From NCBI GenBank assembly GCA_019096155.1, contig JAHCVI010000003.1, positions 62,001 to 126,000 on the forward strand: 64,000 bases of DNA, read 5' to 3'. Positions within the stretch are counted from its first letter, which is position 1; each line of letters starts with the position of its first letter. The DNA is from Staphylotrichum longicolle (taxonomy: Eukaryota > Ascomycota > Sordariomycetes > Sordariales > Chaetomiaceae). This document shows, in pieces, positions 9,954 through 21,203 of this stretch. Below the pieces are notes generated by a model. That model worked only from the letters and a program-made list of their open reading frames with translations. It was not told the origin of the DNA and made no database searches. Made by a program: the position numbers and the translations under genes.

Positions 9954-11786
9954 TCAGATCTGCAAAACCTCCATGTCCGAGAGGCTCCGGTGACGCTTGT
10001 GGATGCTGGGGTCGGCGAGGTTGCTGGACGCCTTTCGCTTTTGCGAGAGGACGTTGAGAGGGCTGCTCTGCTGCAGCTCCGAGAACCCATGCATGCCGAC
10101 CGTGTTGCTGCGCTTCTGCCGGCGGATGGGAGTGATGGGCGTGGTGACGGTCTCCATGCTTCCCGACTTGATGCCGCGGAGCGTGCCATGGTAATACGGG
10201 CCCGAGAATGCGAGCGACTCCTGGCTGGCCTTGTCGCTGTAGATGAGCTGCTGGTTGATCTGGTTGCGGCGAAAGGCGCCGACATCCGAGTTGTTGTCGA
10301 AATGGGTGAGCAGCGGATGGGCGGGTGCCGAGTCGGTCGCTGCGCTCGCGGTGCTCGCCGCAGTCTTTGGGCGAGTGGGGCTGGAGATGAGATCTCCATT
10401 CCAGTCGCCGCCAAACTCCTCCTCGTCAGAGGAATCATGGTTGAACGTGACAAAATCCTCAAGCTTGAGCAGGCTCTCCTCCTCGTCCTCGTCCTCCTCG
10501 AGGCCGGCAAAGTACGAGTCGTCGCTCTCCTCAGCAGTGAAGACGTCCGGGGTGCATGGGAAGAATGCCTCGGCCGGACCGAACGGCTGCATGTTGATAA
10601 AGTCGCCAAACGGGTTGGACGAGACCATGGCGCCCATCATGATGAAGCCCGGGTTCCTAACGAGCGGGGAGCAGGTCAAATCCTGGTTGAAGTCCAGCTG
10701 GAGCGATTCGGGCGAGAGATCAAGCTGGTTCGTCCTGCGTGGCGTGAAGATGATCATCTTGCCAGAGGCAGGGTCGACGACGCCGATGGGTTTGTTGTCA
10801 GACCGGTCGAGGTTGAAGCGGCCGATGCGGGGCTTCCCTGGTCTATACTGGACGCCTCTCTCCGTGTCCGAGTCCGACGACGCCTCGACCGAGTGAGCGC
10901 GCCGCATGTGCTTCCTGCGGACGATGGGCTCGGGGATATCCTCCTCGGTGGTGTCACCGTCGGCTGGCGGAAAGGTTAGCACAAATCATCCACACTCTTG
11001 ACAAGCAATCTCACTCTCGTATCCGTCGAGCTCTTGCACTTCTGCAAAGGCTGCGACGGGTGTTGCCGCTTCCGAGGGTGGCTGGCTCGGCCGCGGCGTG
11101 GCAAGCGGAGTGAGGTCAAGATCCTGGGCGGCGGCGTCGTCGTCCGAGTCCTGCGCGTCTCGGGTCCCGATCTCCTGCGAGCCGCTGTGGAAGTCCCAGA
11201 AGGAGCCATTTGAGGACGTCTCGTCGTCATGCTCAATCTCGCGGCGGAACGAGGGGTCAAGAGCGCTTTGCTCGACAAAGATATCAGGGAAAAAGTCATT
11301 AATCTCGGACGTCTCGCTTGTCGTCGAGTCCGAGTCGCTGTCAGGGACACCGGCAAAGCGCACATGACGCTCGACAGGGGTGGCAAGCTGCTCGAGGTTG
11401 TCGCTGGTTAAGGGGGCGGGGATGGGCTCGTCGTGGTCCGACAAGATGCCGTCCCAGCTGGCGCTGTCGTCGACGGGGTCGACGTCTTCGGCCTCGGCCT
11501 CGTCATCGTCTTCATCCGCCTCGCTCTCTTCGTCTGCATCGTCATCGTCGTCCTCCATCAGCGGCCGAGGGGGTTCCGATCGCTTTCGCGACGCATTGGT
11601 GATGATATGCTCCTCCTCGGCCGCAAACACATGGTCCTCGTCGTCGTCTTCGGAGTCGGTGACGTCCTCGACGCCCGAGTAGCCGCTGTCGTCGTCCGAC
11701 AGGTCGAGCGACGACGAGTCGTAGTCCCGGCGCTTGGTGGCCCGGGCCGGGGCCGGCTGGTATTTTTGGCGGACGTTGCGAGACAT
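9954..11786 (-). CDS. Large acidic, probably nuclear protein of unknown function
   Basis: Two exons, 11015-11786 and 9954-10963, with a 51-nt intron (GTGAGA to CAG, branch GTGCTAACC) give 593 residues. The first half is strongly acidic (DSEDDDEDH, EDDDDDADEESEADEDDDE). The second half holds a conserved-looking core, RIGRFNLDRSDNKPIGVVDP followed by GKMIIFTPRR, and short basic clusters near the C-terminus (RRQKRS, SQKRKAS, HKRHRS) that could be nuclear localisation signals. A RHVRF sequence near residue 140 fits the docking motif used by protein phosphatase 1 partners. I do not recognise a catalytic domain. Similar acidic proteins are widespread in Sordariomycetes without assigned function; nuclear location is inferred. 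Confidence 0.7.
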
Positions 11787-14269
11787 GGCGGCAGATATGC
11801 AGGGGTTCCCGAGATGCAGGGCGCACGGTCTTGCAGCAAGCGGCGGTGAACCCTGCAAACGGACCGAGTCGGGGTGGTCCGAACGCTTAGGGTAGATATG
11901 TTGCGGATGTAGCTGGCTCGTCTATAGAGCGACACTTGCAGTGTGTAAAGGGGTGCTAGTTGAAGTCGTGGGATGTGGTCTGGACTGAGCGGGGGACGGG
12001 AGGGGGGTAGTTGCTCAGACAGCGTCCGGGAATGAAGTCGCGTAGGGCCGTACTGGTGGGCCTGGGATGGAACCTTGGATTTCAGCTCGAGGGCAGACTC
12101 TCCTTGTCGCGGTGAGAGTGAGGCTCGTTCCCGGGGGCGGAGACGGGCTCGAGACGGCGGGAGTCTGCAAAAACTTGGTCGAGGGCGGGCAGAATTGAGT
12201 ATCTCGTTGAGGCTGCTGGACTGCAGGCGTGCCGGGTGCAATTGGCACGCCCGCAGTGGGCGCTTAGAGCTCAACGACGGCCGACGGCATCTTGAAAATC
12301 TCGACGAAGTTTTGGTAGGGACGGTACTGAATTCGGGGTGTGGTAGTGCGACTTCGTTGTCTGGCTGGTTTTGGTTTGGGGTTGGGGACGGAGGGAGGAA
12401 GCTCGAGGAGGGGGAGCGGGCCGTCTGATGCTTTTGACCAGACTTTTTTCGCACCGGTGGGACCAGGGTGGGCTCGGCTCGATCCACAAACTGGAGCCAG
12501 ATCGGTGGGGCACGGCCGGCGAACCCCCTGCAGCAACGGCGGCAACGGGGCGCTCTCTCCCTCGCTGCCCTCGTCTCTCTCTCGTGGCATTTCTCTGGCG
12601 CCCTTTGGCGCCCATTGGCATTCCGCTGGCAGCTGGCTGCCGTGCAGCAAAAACCACCCCCTCCCCACTTCCATTGCTTCCAATGTGCGTCAGGCTGGGG
12701 TAAATTACCGGAGCGGAAGGCCCCGCCGGGACACGGGCTCGTCACCGCTCTTTTCCCGCGCGGGAGTGGTGTCGTGGCTGCATCATCGCCTGCCAGACGA
12801 GACGAGGACACGAACAAACCGCTCCGCTGCAAGGTCTCTTTGGGTTTGAGCTTCGACTTTGCCGCCGTGGATACCATTCTCTATTCTTGATCCACGCTCA
12901 GGTCCATCCGGCATCATCAAGTCCGACCGATGCTGCGGCGGGCGGGTACAGCACGACATGCAACAAATTTCCATCTCCCGAGTGCCACCAGCCGCCCGGG
13001 TTTCACAGTGGGGCGCTGGCCGTCTGCCCCGCACTGCGACAGCTCGCTTGCCCAGGCGCAGGTGAGGTGCAGCGCATATGACGAGTGTACGTGTTGATCG
13101 TGACTGGAACGGCGAGCCAGCTGCTCCAGTCCGTCTCCACAGCTCAATTTGAGGATTGGACGCAGGGACCGACCGCCGCCTGCTGCATGGAGCAGGTGGT
13201 CACGATTGGAAACCACAGACAAGCACGACGACACCTCCAAGACGTGCTGCATTCCAGGGTGCCCGCTCGCCCGTGTCTCTGTGACGGATCCCCGCGCCAG
13301 CTGCCGCGTCGAGCAGACAGGGTCGGGCCGAGGCGGCGACGACGCCCCTCATGGGCATCGCTCAATGTGATCATCAAGCTGGCTCGTACGAGTGCTGTCA
13401 GCAGCTCGCGAAGCACGGTCTTGATGGAAGGCAAACACATTTTGGACCGGCGGGTTTGCGGCCGAACGTGAGTGGTCAGCCAGACTCTTCTCAGCCTCCG
13501 GTCCCAGACCGCGGCGAAGAGTCAGAATGTGCGCAAGGCACCAAAGGGAATCCTGTGACTCGATTTGCAAAGCCAATGCGGCCCTTCGATTGGCCGTGTG
13601 CAAAAATGAATCTTGTCTGCTTCCATGGAACCTGTGGCCACTTTGATGGTTCGAGAAATTTTTGAGAAAGGAGCTGTCTCCACACCGAGGCCGGCGACGA
13701 AGGCAAGAGAGGGGTCGGGCTCGATGAAGACAGTTTTGCGCCGAGACTGCCAGCGACCCAGGGCTCGTGCCACAGCAGGCTACGGACTCGTCTTGACCTA
13801 AGACAACCGAGTGTAGGGAGGATTGTTTGCGTCTTGCTGGATTGGCAATTTAGCCTTGTAACATGGAACCGCTCAACTCACACCCTCCAACACGAACTTG
13901 GGCTGCACTTCTCTTGGGGTTTGCAACTGGAGGTGGTCAGCCTCAAACCGCCGAGGGGTAATGCCAAGCCTTTCCCGGCTTGGCAGATCTTATCTTATCA
14001 CATCCATCCTGGCAGCCCCTGTCCTGTTGCTGGGGAAACATGGCTGCCTGCCCAAGTCGGCATAAACACTTTTTTTGATCCACAATCCGAGCTTGTGCAA
14101 GTCCAGGGTCCAACGCCCGACAAGCCACTTGCAACATTTTTCCTCCACATCACTTGCACGATCCGATCTCAATCTCCGGAGACCGTCGGCAGCTGCCAGC
14201 AACGTGCAAACATCGTTGCAGCGCCTTGCAGAACTCGACGCCTGCCCTGCCACGGAAAGAGCGCCGGTC
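11787..14269. other. Divergent intergenic region, about 2.5 kb
   Basis: Lies between the acidic protein gene (minus) and the kinesin gene (plus). Several frames stay open because of GC-rich composition, but none shows a credible domain, signal peptide or splice pattern. Probably long 5' leaders and promoters; a small unrecognised gene cannot be excluded. Confidence 0.4.
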
Positions 14270-17055
14270 ATGTCGGCGTCAACACAGAAAGCCACCAACC
14301 TGTTCCAGGTCTATCTCCGGCTACGTCCACCGCCCGGTGGAGCTGCCGCCGGAGAACGGTTCCTGGCGGTCGAGGAGTCCGACGACGACAGCACGACGCC
14401 CAAGCACATCACGCTCAACCCGCCCAACGATCGGCGACGCGCCATCGAAAAGTTTGCCTTCACGCAGGTCTTTGAGGAGGATGCGACCCAACTCGACATC
14501 TTTCACTGCATCGGCGTGGCCAACTTGGTCAAGGGGGTGCTCGCGCCCTGTGGCGGGGATGGAACGGACGCCTTGCTGGCCACGCTGGGCGTCACGGGGT
14601 CGGGGAAGGTTGTCTTCAACTCGTTAACACCATGGGGACGTGGAGATGGATGCTAACATGCTGCCGACAGTCACACACGATCCTCGGCTCGAAGTCTCAG
14701 CGCGGCGTGACCCAACTCGCTCTGGATGTCATTTTCCGATCGATTGGCCAAAACCTCCTCGACTGCGACGCGCACCCGACTCTCGAGTCCTCTATTGTGG
14801 CATCGGATCCGTCTGAGGCCGCCATCTTCTCCGCCTCCGGCTTTCTAGACAGCGTCTACGCCGACGCTCCAGCGCCCTTCCGGTCCAGTTCAAGAGCGCC
14901 AACTCCCATGATTGTAGGACCCCCACAGACGCCTCCCCAACCACATGTCCGTCAACAGGAGGAACTTGGCCCCAGTGGGCTCAAGCTCATTTTCAGACTC
15001 AACAACGTCCGCATGGTCAGCAGGGAAGACTCTGTGGCGCCGCCCACACCGCCTTCACCTGGCATCAGGAGCAGGGTTCCACGTCAAGACAGTACCGGCC
15101 GCAATCGTGGCGCTGCTTTTCCTCGTAGCAGCGTCCACGGCAGCCATCAGTCTCGCGGCTCTCACCAGCAAGTGCACAAAAGCAAGAAGAGCCGCCAAGG
15201 CCACCCACCCAAGCATTTCATGGCATCGACCACGTCTATCCGTTTGAAGACAGGCACTAAATCTGCTTTGCACTCCCAGGGCGAGTCTATCGGACCAGGA
15301 CAGACACCGCGGCGGCTACATCGACCTTCGGCCTTCCCCCAGCAACCAGACGTCAGCGCCCTTTCGATGTCATGCGATCCGTCGGCCGATTACGCTGTCC
15401 TCATTTCCATGTACGAGGTGTACAACGATCGAATCTTTGACCTCCTGACTCCTCCCATCAAGTCCACAGCGACCAAAGAATACCGCCGTCGTCCGTTGCT
15501 GTTCAAATCGACCGAGGGTTCGCCAGACCGCAAGGTTGTGGCTGGACTGCGAAAGGTGATTTGCGGAAACTTCCACCAGGCTCTGATGGTCCTTGAGGCG
15601 GGCCTGCACGAGCGGAGAGTAGCCGGCACGGGCAGCAACAGCGTGAGCTCGCGAAGCCATGGCTTCTTTTGCGTCGAAGTCAAGAAGCGGACCAAGGGCA
15701 GCCGGCGACACGGCTCCGAGCTGGCATGGAGCGGGAGCGCCCTTACAATTGTTGACCTTGCAGGAAGTGAGAGAGCCAGAGACGCAAAGACTGCTGGCGC
15801 GACGCTCGCCGAAGCCGGAAAGATCAACGAGAGTCTAATGTACCTGGGGCAGTGTCTGCAAATGCAGAGTGATGCTGCGAACAAGGACAAGGTGAGTAGC
15901 CAAGTATTTCCAGCGTCCGAGCAGGACTAACCGGCCATCAAGCCCAATTTGGTCCCTTTCCGGCAGTGCAAACTGACCGAGTTACTGTTCTCCAACTGCT
16001 ACCCATCCGCCTCGGCGTACTCCTCGGCAAGGCACCGTAATCCACAAAAGGCCGTCATGATCGTCACCGCCGATCCCCACGGTGACTTCAACGCGACTTC
16101 GCAGATCCTTCGCTACAGTGCGCTGGCCCGGGAAGTTACCGTCCCCCGCATCCCCAGCATCACCCAGACGATGCTCACCGCCGCGGCGCAAGCCCCACAA
16201 CTATCCTCGAGCCCGCTCGCCTCCCCCACCCTCTCGCGCCCCTTCTCGCCGCTCGGATCCCCAGGTTCCGTCGGTTACCCGCAGCTCTTGACCTCGCCCA
16301 ACATCGTCCGCAATGTCTCCCCGACGAGCAGTGCCGGTGGCGACGTGCACCGCACGACCATGGAGGCGGCCGCGCTCGAGATCGCCCGCCTCTCGGAAGA
16401 CGTCGAGTACCTCCGCCAGGCGCTCGACGCGGAACGGGCCGCCCGCGAAGAGGCCGAGTCCCACCTCCTGTCGATGGAGGACCGCATGATCGAGCTGGAG
16501 CAGGCGATCCGCGAGGACTGCACCAACGAGTTTGAGCGGCGCCTCGAGATCGAGATGGCGCGCTGGCGCGCGACGATGCAGGTCGAGATGGAGCGCGGCG
16601 AGGAGCACTGGGGCCGCAAGATCGAGGTGTTTGAGCGGAGCATGGGCGTCAGTCTGGCGGGACAAGGGGAGGAGGGGGATGAGGACAAGGAGAATGTGCT
16701 GGTGGAGAATGTCAGCCAGGAGAACGAGCGGCTGCGTAGGGAGAATGAGGTGCTGCGCCGGGAGGTGGCGGGGATGAGTCCTACCAAGAGGATGCCACTG
16801 CAGGAGCGGGGCAGTGATGCCGGTATGATGATTAGGGGCAAGCCGGCAATGGAGACGGGGAGCCCGCGGACTGGTCGCACAGCGAAAGCCGGTGGTGAGG
16901 ATGATGGTGTGCTCCGGCTGAGGATGGAGAAGCTGCGCTTGAGTGAGGACCAGGCTTCGGCGCGCAGCTCGGCGGGGAGCGTCAGCCCGAAGAAGATGAG
17001 GAAGCTCCCGGCCAAGAGGTGGAATGCGGTTACTGATGATGATGACCTGTTTTGA
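14270..17055 (+). CDS. Kinesin-6-like motor protein
   Basis: Three exons, 14270-14608, 14671-15891 and 15943-17055, encode 890 residues. The motor starts almost at once (FQVYLRLRPP, residues 12-21). Its P-loop GVTGSGKS (107-114) has the GVT form typical of MKLP/KIF20 kinesin-6 motors, with Ser instead of the usual Thr. NSVSSRSH (about 435) is switch I and DLAGSE (about 474) switch II; MYEVYND and FRQCKLTELL are also present. Between the P-loop region and MYEVYND lies an insertion of roughly 140 residues rich in Ser, Arg and Pro, in keeping with the loop-6 insertion of kinesin-6. After the motor a Pro/Ser segment leads to a coiled coil (about 657-760) and a basic tail (KKMRKLPAKR). A role in spindle midzone or cytokinesis is inferred from the family. 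The first intron follows the P-loop Lys codon exactly. Confidence 0.8.
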
Positions 17056-17570
17056 GCTTTCTTTTTGGGTCTGGATGGTTGGCTTTATTACGAGATACCA
17101 CCTGGCAGCGCGCCGGGCAATCGCTGGCGTTGGGTCTGGGTTATGGTTGGGATATCTGTGGGAGTATGATATGAACGCCTAATGACACATCTTTTCTTTG
17201 TTCGGGAACCTGAGGGCGAGTGCCTCTTTCTATTTGTATTTGAAACAAAACGTGGGCCAGTCTCCTGACGGGAGAAGAGATGGGACTGCTGGCGGTCTTG
17301 AAGGTCATGATGAACTCTTTGTTCTCAGGAGGGCAAGAGCAGCTTGTTGGAAGGACCTGCTGCCCTCCATGTTATTGGTTTCTGTTGACGATCATGTACT
17401 CTTGAGAATGCACATCACACATACGCTTGCCCATATAATACCAACGATCCTGGTTTTCAACGTTCCTCCCTTTGACCAAGTTAGTTACGAGACCAATTTG
17501 AGTGTCTCTGTTCTTTATACCTTACGATTGGTTTGGCAACTTGCGCCTTCCTAGATTCGAGTCTATCATC
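17056..17570. other. Intergenic
   Basis: 3' flank of the kinesin gene and promoter of the next plus-strand gene. No feature seen. Confidence 0.4.
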
Positions 17571-18233
17571 ATGAAGATCCTCCTCACACAAGTCCTCGTC
17601 GGGCTTCTGGCTTTCCCCAGCATCGGCATCGCTACCAACACGAAGTCCGTCCGCAACTCAGCTACCACGAGAGCCTTGCCAAACTTTGCCCGTCCGCGCT
17701 GCGGACGCCACCGACCGACCATGCCCTACCACAGCGGCGCCCACCGGTACGCTTATCACGAGTCCGTCTACGCGGCGCTGGCCTGCAACCACGACGCGAG
17801 CACGTCCGACATGTTCCACGCGTTTGCGCTCCACCACAGCGACGAGCCAGAGCGGCTGCGGTGGTATCTCCGCCTCACGGAGGACTACGCCGCGCAAGAG
17901 AACCAGACTGTCGGTGCGATTCTGGGGAGGCTGATGGGGACTCTGGCGCGGGGAAGCAACTCGGGAAGATGGCATGGCGGACCTGATCCGTTCGCGCTCG
18001 CGATCGTGGGGCTCTTTCAACCACCGGTGTTGCGCTGCGTAAAAGACAAGCAAACACTGTTGAAGATTGGGGAATATCGTGGGGAAGAGTGCGACTGGGC
18101 TGCGGAGAGGGACTTGCTCGAGGTCGGGCAGGCGGAGAAACTTGTCGTTGAGCGGATAGGGGAGTTCAGGGGGGCGTTGGAGAGGACATTAAGGGCGGTT
18201 GAAGAGCGGGATGACGTGTATCTTTACGGATAG
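17571..18233 (+). CDS. Secreted protein of unknown function
   Basis: Single exon, 220 residues. The start was set at the ATG opening a signal peptide (MKILLTQVLVGLLAFPSIGIA). The mature part has only a few cysteines, is charged and probably helical (PERLRWYLRLTEDYAAQ; AERDLLEVGQAEKLVVERIGEFRG). No domain is recognised. An upstream in-frame extension lacks an ATG start and would mask the signal peptide. Single-copy appearance and unknown role. Confidence 0.6.
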   Translation: MKILLTQVLVGLLAFPSIGIATNTKSVRNSATTRALPNFARPRCGRHRPTMPYHSGAHRYAYHESVYAALACNHDASTSDMFHAFALHHSDEPERLRWYLRLTEDYAAQENQTVGAILGRLMGTLARGSNSGRWHGGPDPFALAIVGLFQPPVLRCVKDKQTLLKIGEYRGEECDWAAERDLLEVGQAEKLVVERIGEFRGALERTLRAVEERDDVYLYG

Positions 18234-18806
18234 TTAAAAGGAGAATGCTTTTGGCTAGGTTACTTCCTTCTGGATTGGTTCTGGGGGTGTAGAACGGGTA
18301 TGGCTAAGAACCAGAATCGAGGCTGGCGGCGGTTTTGGGTTCCAAGCGTTAATCATTGGAAGAGCAACTGAAGCCTGAGATGATTTTCAGACCTACCCTT
18401 TTGTTGGCAGAATCAAAGAGAAATAGAGACAATCGTGGGCTTCCAATTGCACTGGGGCAATTCTGTTACAAGCTGGCAGCAGTCAACGCTCAAGCTCCAG
18501 AGACAGGAACCATGTTAGGCATGGCAAACAACATGCATGAAGAGGAAAACCCATCATCGAAACGTCAACATATACCGAAAATGAGGTCACAGTTTCAGGA
18601 GACGATCGCAGCCGAAGAGAGACCAAAACGACGGCTGCTGCCTGCGGCTCGACCTGCCTATTTCAGCAACGTCTGGTTCACTAGACTGAAATGACTCACA
18701 ACTGCCAACGTAATGTGCATCCGACCAGGACTATAAGAACCGAGTCCCTCCTGCCCTCATCCGCTGCACAAACTTCTTTCTCTTTCCACAATACAGGCTG
18801 ACTACC
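18234..18806. other. Intergenic
   Basis: Region after the secreted-protein gene. A TATAAG at 18732-18737 followed by a pyrimidine-rich leader precedes the doubtful small frame at 18807. Confidence 0.35.
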
Positions 18807-19085
18807 ATGGAGATCAAGCAGTCCATGAGAGTGTGGCGATCAGGCGACAGCTTGGTCGTTCATGTCTGTTCTCGAGGCCTCGTCTGCCCGGGACCGGACC
18901 AGTCACAATTTTTGATTTTGACTCTTCTCTTTTTCGCTGTGTGCATCGCTATCGCGGTGCCACGGAGAAGAAGCAAGCACTCAAGGTGGTCACTCTGCCA
19001 ACCACATCCCGTCACGAGGTGGGGGGGCGGATGTGTGTGCAAGCAAGTGCCGAGCCGAACCAGAGTGCCGGGATTGAGCAACTGA
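18807..19085 (+). CDS. Doubtful small ORF with one membrane segment
   Basis: A 92-residue frame with good start context (ACCATGG), a TATAAG 70 nt upstream and a CT-rich leader. It contains one hydrophobic segment, FLILTLLFFAVCIAIAV, flanked by a basic RRRSKH. No homology recognised and composition is not clearly coding, so it may be spurious or only the first exon of a larger gene. Confidence 0.25.
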   Translation: MEIKQSMRVWRSGDSLVVHVCSRGLVCPGPDQSQFLILTLLFFAVCIAIAVPRRRSKHSRWSLCQPHPVTRWGGGCVCKQVPSRTRVPGLSN

Positions 19086-19713
19086 ATTAGAAACCGCAGT
19101 CGGGCATCCAGCACTAGCACGTATGCATCTCATTGTTGGTTGGAAAAAGTACCAAATTTATCTCGAGAGTATCACTGCGTATGTACTCCGTCGACGCCAA
19201 CATGCCGGTTCAGACGTGCTCGGTTGGCAAGCCAGCCTGAGCAGGAGGGATATGCCGGGACGCAGGGTCGTAGTGCACACTCGGCTTGGCTGGCTGCTTA
19301 CCGGGCATGTGCAATCCTTCGGCCAAAGATAACGGTAGGGCACACCGTCTCGTCTGGTTCGCCGGGCCTGTTGGACCAGTCAAGTGGTGTACCGAAATTC
19401 GTCGCCTCCATCCTTCCCTGTGTCCGGGAATCTCATGCTGCAGTGCTACCCTCAAGCTGACGTTTTTAGCCGGATGTGGGTTGCGAGTGTGTCCGGTCTT
19501 CCACGGTCCGTCCTTGACGGGAGGCAACACCATCTTTCTGAGCGTGGCCTTTCGGACGGGCTGCGTGCATCGTCTCGAGCTTGAACAGTGGGATCGGCTT
19601 CGCCAACCGCCATGATCCTACCTCGGATCATTGGAGTCTAAGCCAGAGAGTCTCTCCAATAACTCGCCTCAAGACCTTGATCGAGTGTATCTCTCGGCAC
19701 AGGCACTTTGGCG
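19086..19713. other. Intergenic
   Basis: Upstream region of the caspase-like gene. No supported feature. Confidence 0.35.
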
Positions 19714-21165
19714 ATGGCGCAAGAGACGGACGACTTTTCGCAACTGTGGCAGCGCCATTTGACGGTGCTGAGGGACGACTTCTCAGCAGCAAGCGTGCAG
19801 GCACTGCCAAGCCTACCTTCGGGATCGCGGAGCTTCGACGGCGAGGCGGCTGGCGAGAGAGGCCTTGAGCGGAGATCAAGCCATTCGTGGGACGAGAAGA
19901 TGGGTTCGGTAGCCGATGCTCTGGACGAGCTAACGCTGTGTGTGTTTCCGTCTTGATCGGACTCAGGGCAGGCACTGACACGACACAGACAAAGCCCGAT
20001 TACCACGGACACGCACAGCCCCGAGACAGCTTGGTTTCCAGATCGGGATGCGTACACAGAGACTGCGCTCTCTTCCCCCCTGAACTTGAGCTGGCCGAGA
20101 GCAAGCACGTCGAGAAACCCCGGCTTGCCGCATCTCCGTGTCGACGACTACTCAGACGCGCCTTTTCCCGAGCCAAAAGGAAAAGGGGTGGATGACAGCT
20201 GGCACGCGGAACCCAAGACGCCCTTCCTCCTGCAACGACAATTCCTCTACGACAACCCCCTGCCCTCAACAGCACTGCCATCAACAGCAACCACGACGGC
20301 AACAACCGTCCTCCACACCCCGCTCTCCCCTTCCCAAAAGCCCCCGCCCACCCAAGTGCACGTGCTGATCCTCACCTGGGCCAAGCACGACCGCCGCGGC
20401 GCCGACGGGCAGCTCCTCAGCCCGAGCCTAGACAGCGACACCGAGGCGCGCGGGCGTGCCTCAAGCGGCGCGGCTACCGCGTGCAGTGCCGCGCCATCCC
20501 CGCCGACTACCCGACGGCCGCTGTCGAGACGCTGCTGGACCGGTTCCTGGAGCGGTCGGCGGCGGACAGTTTGTTGGTGGTGTACTACTGCGGGTACGGG
20601 TGCTTGGACCGGGAGGGGAGGATGGCATTTTCAAGGTGAGCACCGACCTGAGCTTCTGTTTGTCTCTTCTGGGAAAGAAAGCGCGTGCTGACTGTGATGA
20701 AGTGGCCCGGGTTCGGGCGCGAGCAGTTTTTTCTGGGACGACGTGCGGGATCCGATCATGCAGGTTCCGGGGGATGTGCTGCTGGTCTTTGACTGCACTG
20801 CCTTGCCGGGGGTACGAGAGGAGCAGCGGGAAATGCGGGTCGAGGTGGGCATGGTGTCGTCAGCGTCCACGAAACAGCTGCTTGGGATGTGCGCACCCTC
20901 AAGTTCCAACGATGGCGAGTCGACGACGGCGATCCCGGGTGACGACATGACTCGGTCGCTTCGAAGAACGCTGGATAGAATGGGCGATGTGCCTGTGTTG
21001 TCGGTACAGAGGCTGTGCTCGCTCATGAGGGAAGATCTGCGGACGACTGGGCTCGCGTCTCGGGTTTTTGTGAGCCAGTTGGGGGGTGGGCATCTGCTGG
21101 ATGTGTATCTTCCCAGGCTTGCGGTCTCCCCGAGAGCCACGAGGCCAAGCATAAGCCTGTGGTAG
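19714..21165 (+). pseudogene. Caspase-like protein lacking catalytic residues, with a 1-nt frameshift
   Basis: Exons 19714-19937, 19989-20635 and 20703-21165; introns of 51 and 67 nt are canonical and phase-consistent. The caspase-like core reads VHVLILTWAKHD, then RACLKRRGYRVQ, DSLLVVYYCGYG and VLLVFDCTALPG. In active fungal caspase-like/metacaspase proteins the third element is YYGGHG (catalytic His) and the fourth DxCHSG-like (catalytic Cys); here His is Tyr and the Cys position is Thr. In addition the frame breaks between codons ending at 20448 and the RACLKRR frame starting at 20451: only two bases lie where a Leu codon is expected, so one base is missing. No alternative intron repairs this without deleting the core. 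Either a decayed gene or a sequence error at 20449-20450; the dead dyad is independent of that. It ends 38 nt from a convergent gene. Confidence 0.65.
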
Positions 21166-21203
21166 ACAACCTGAAGTATATTGCCGTTTCAGCGGTGCTC
21201 AGG

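Noticed and set aside
12371..12703. Small frames between the acidic protein and kinesin genes
   Set aside because: Several overlapping frames in different phases, none with coding signs; explained by GC-rich promoter and leader DNA.
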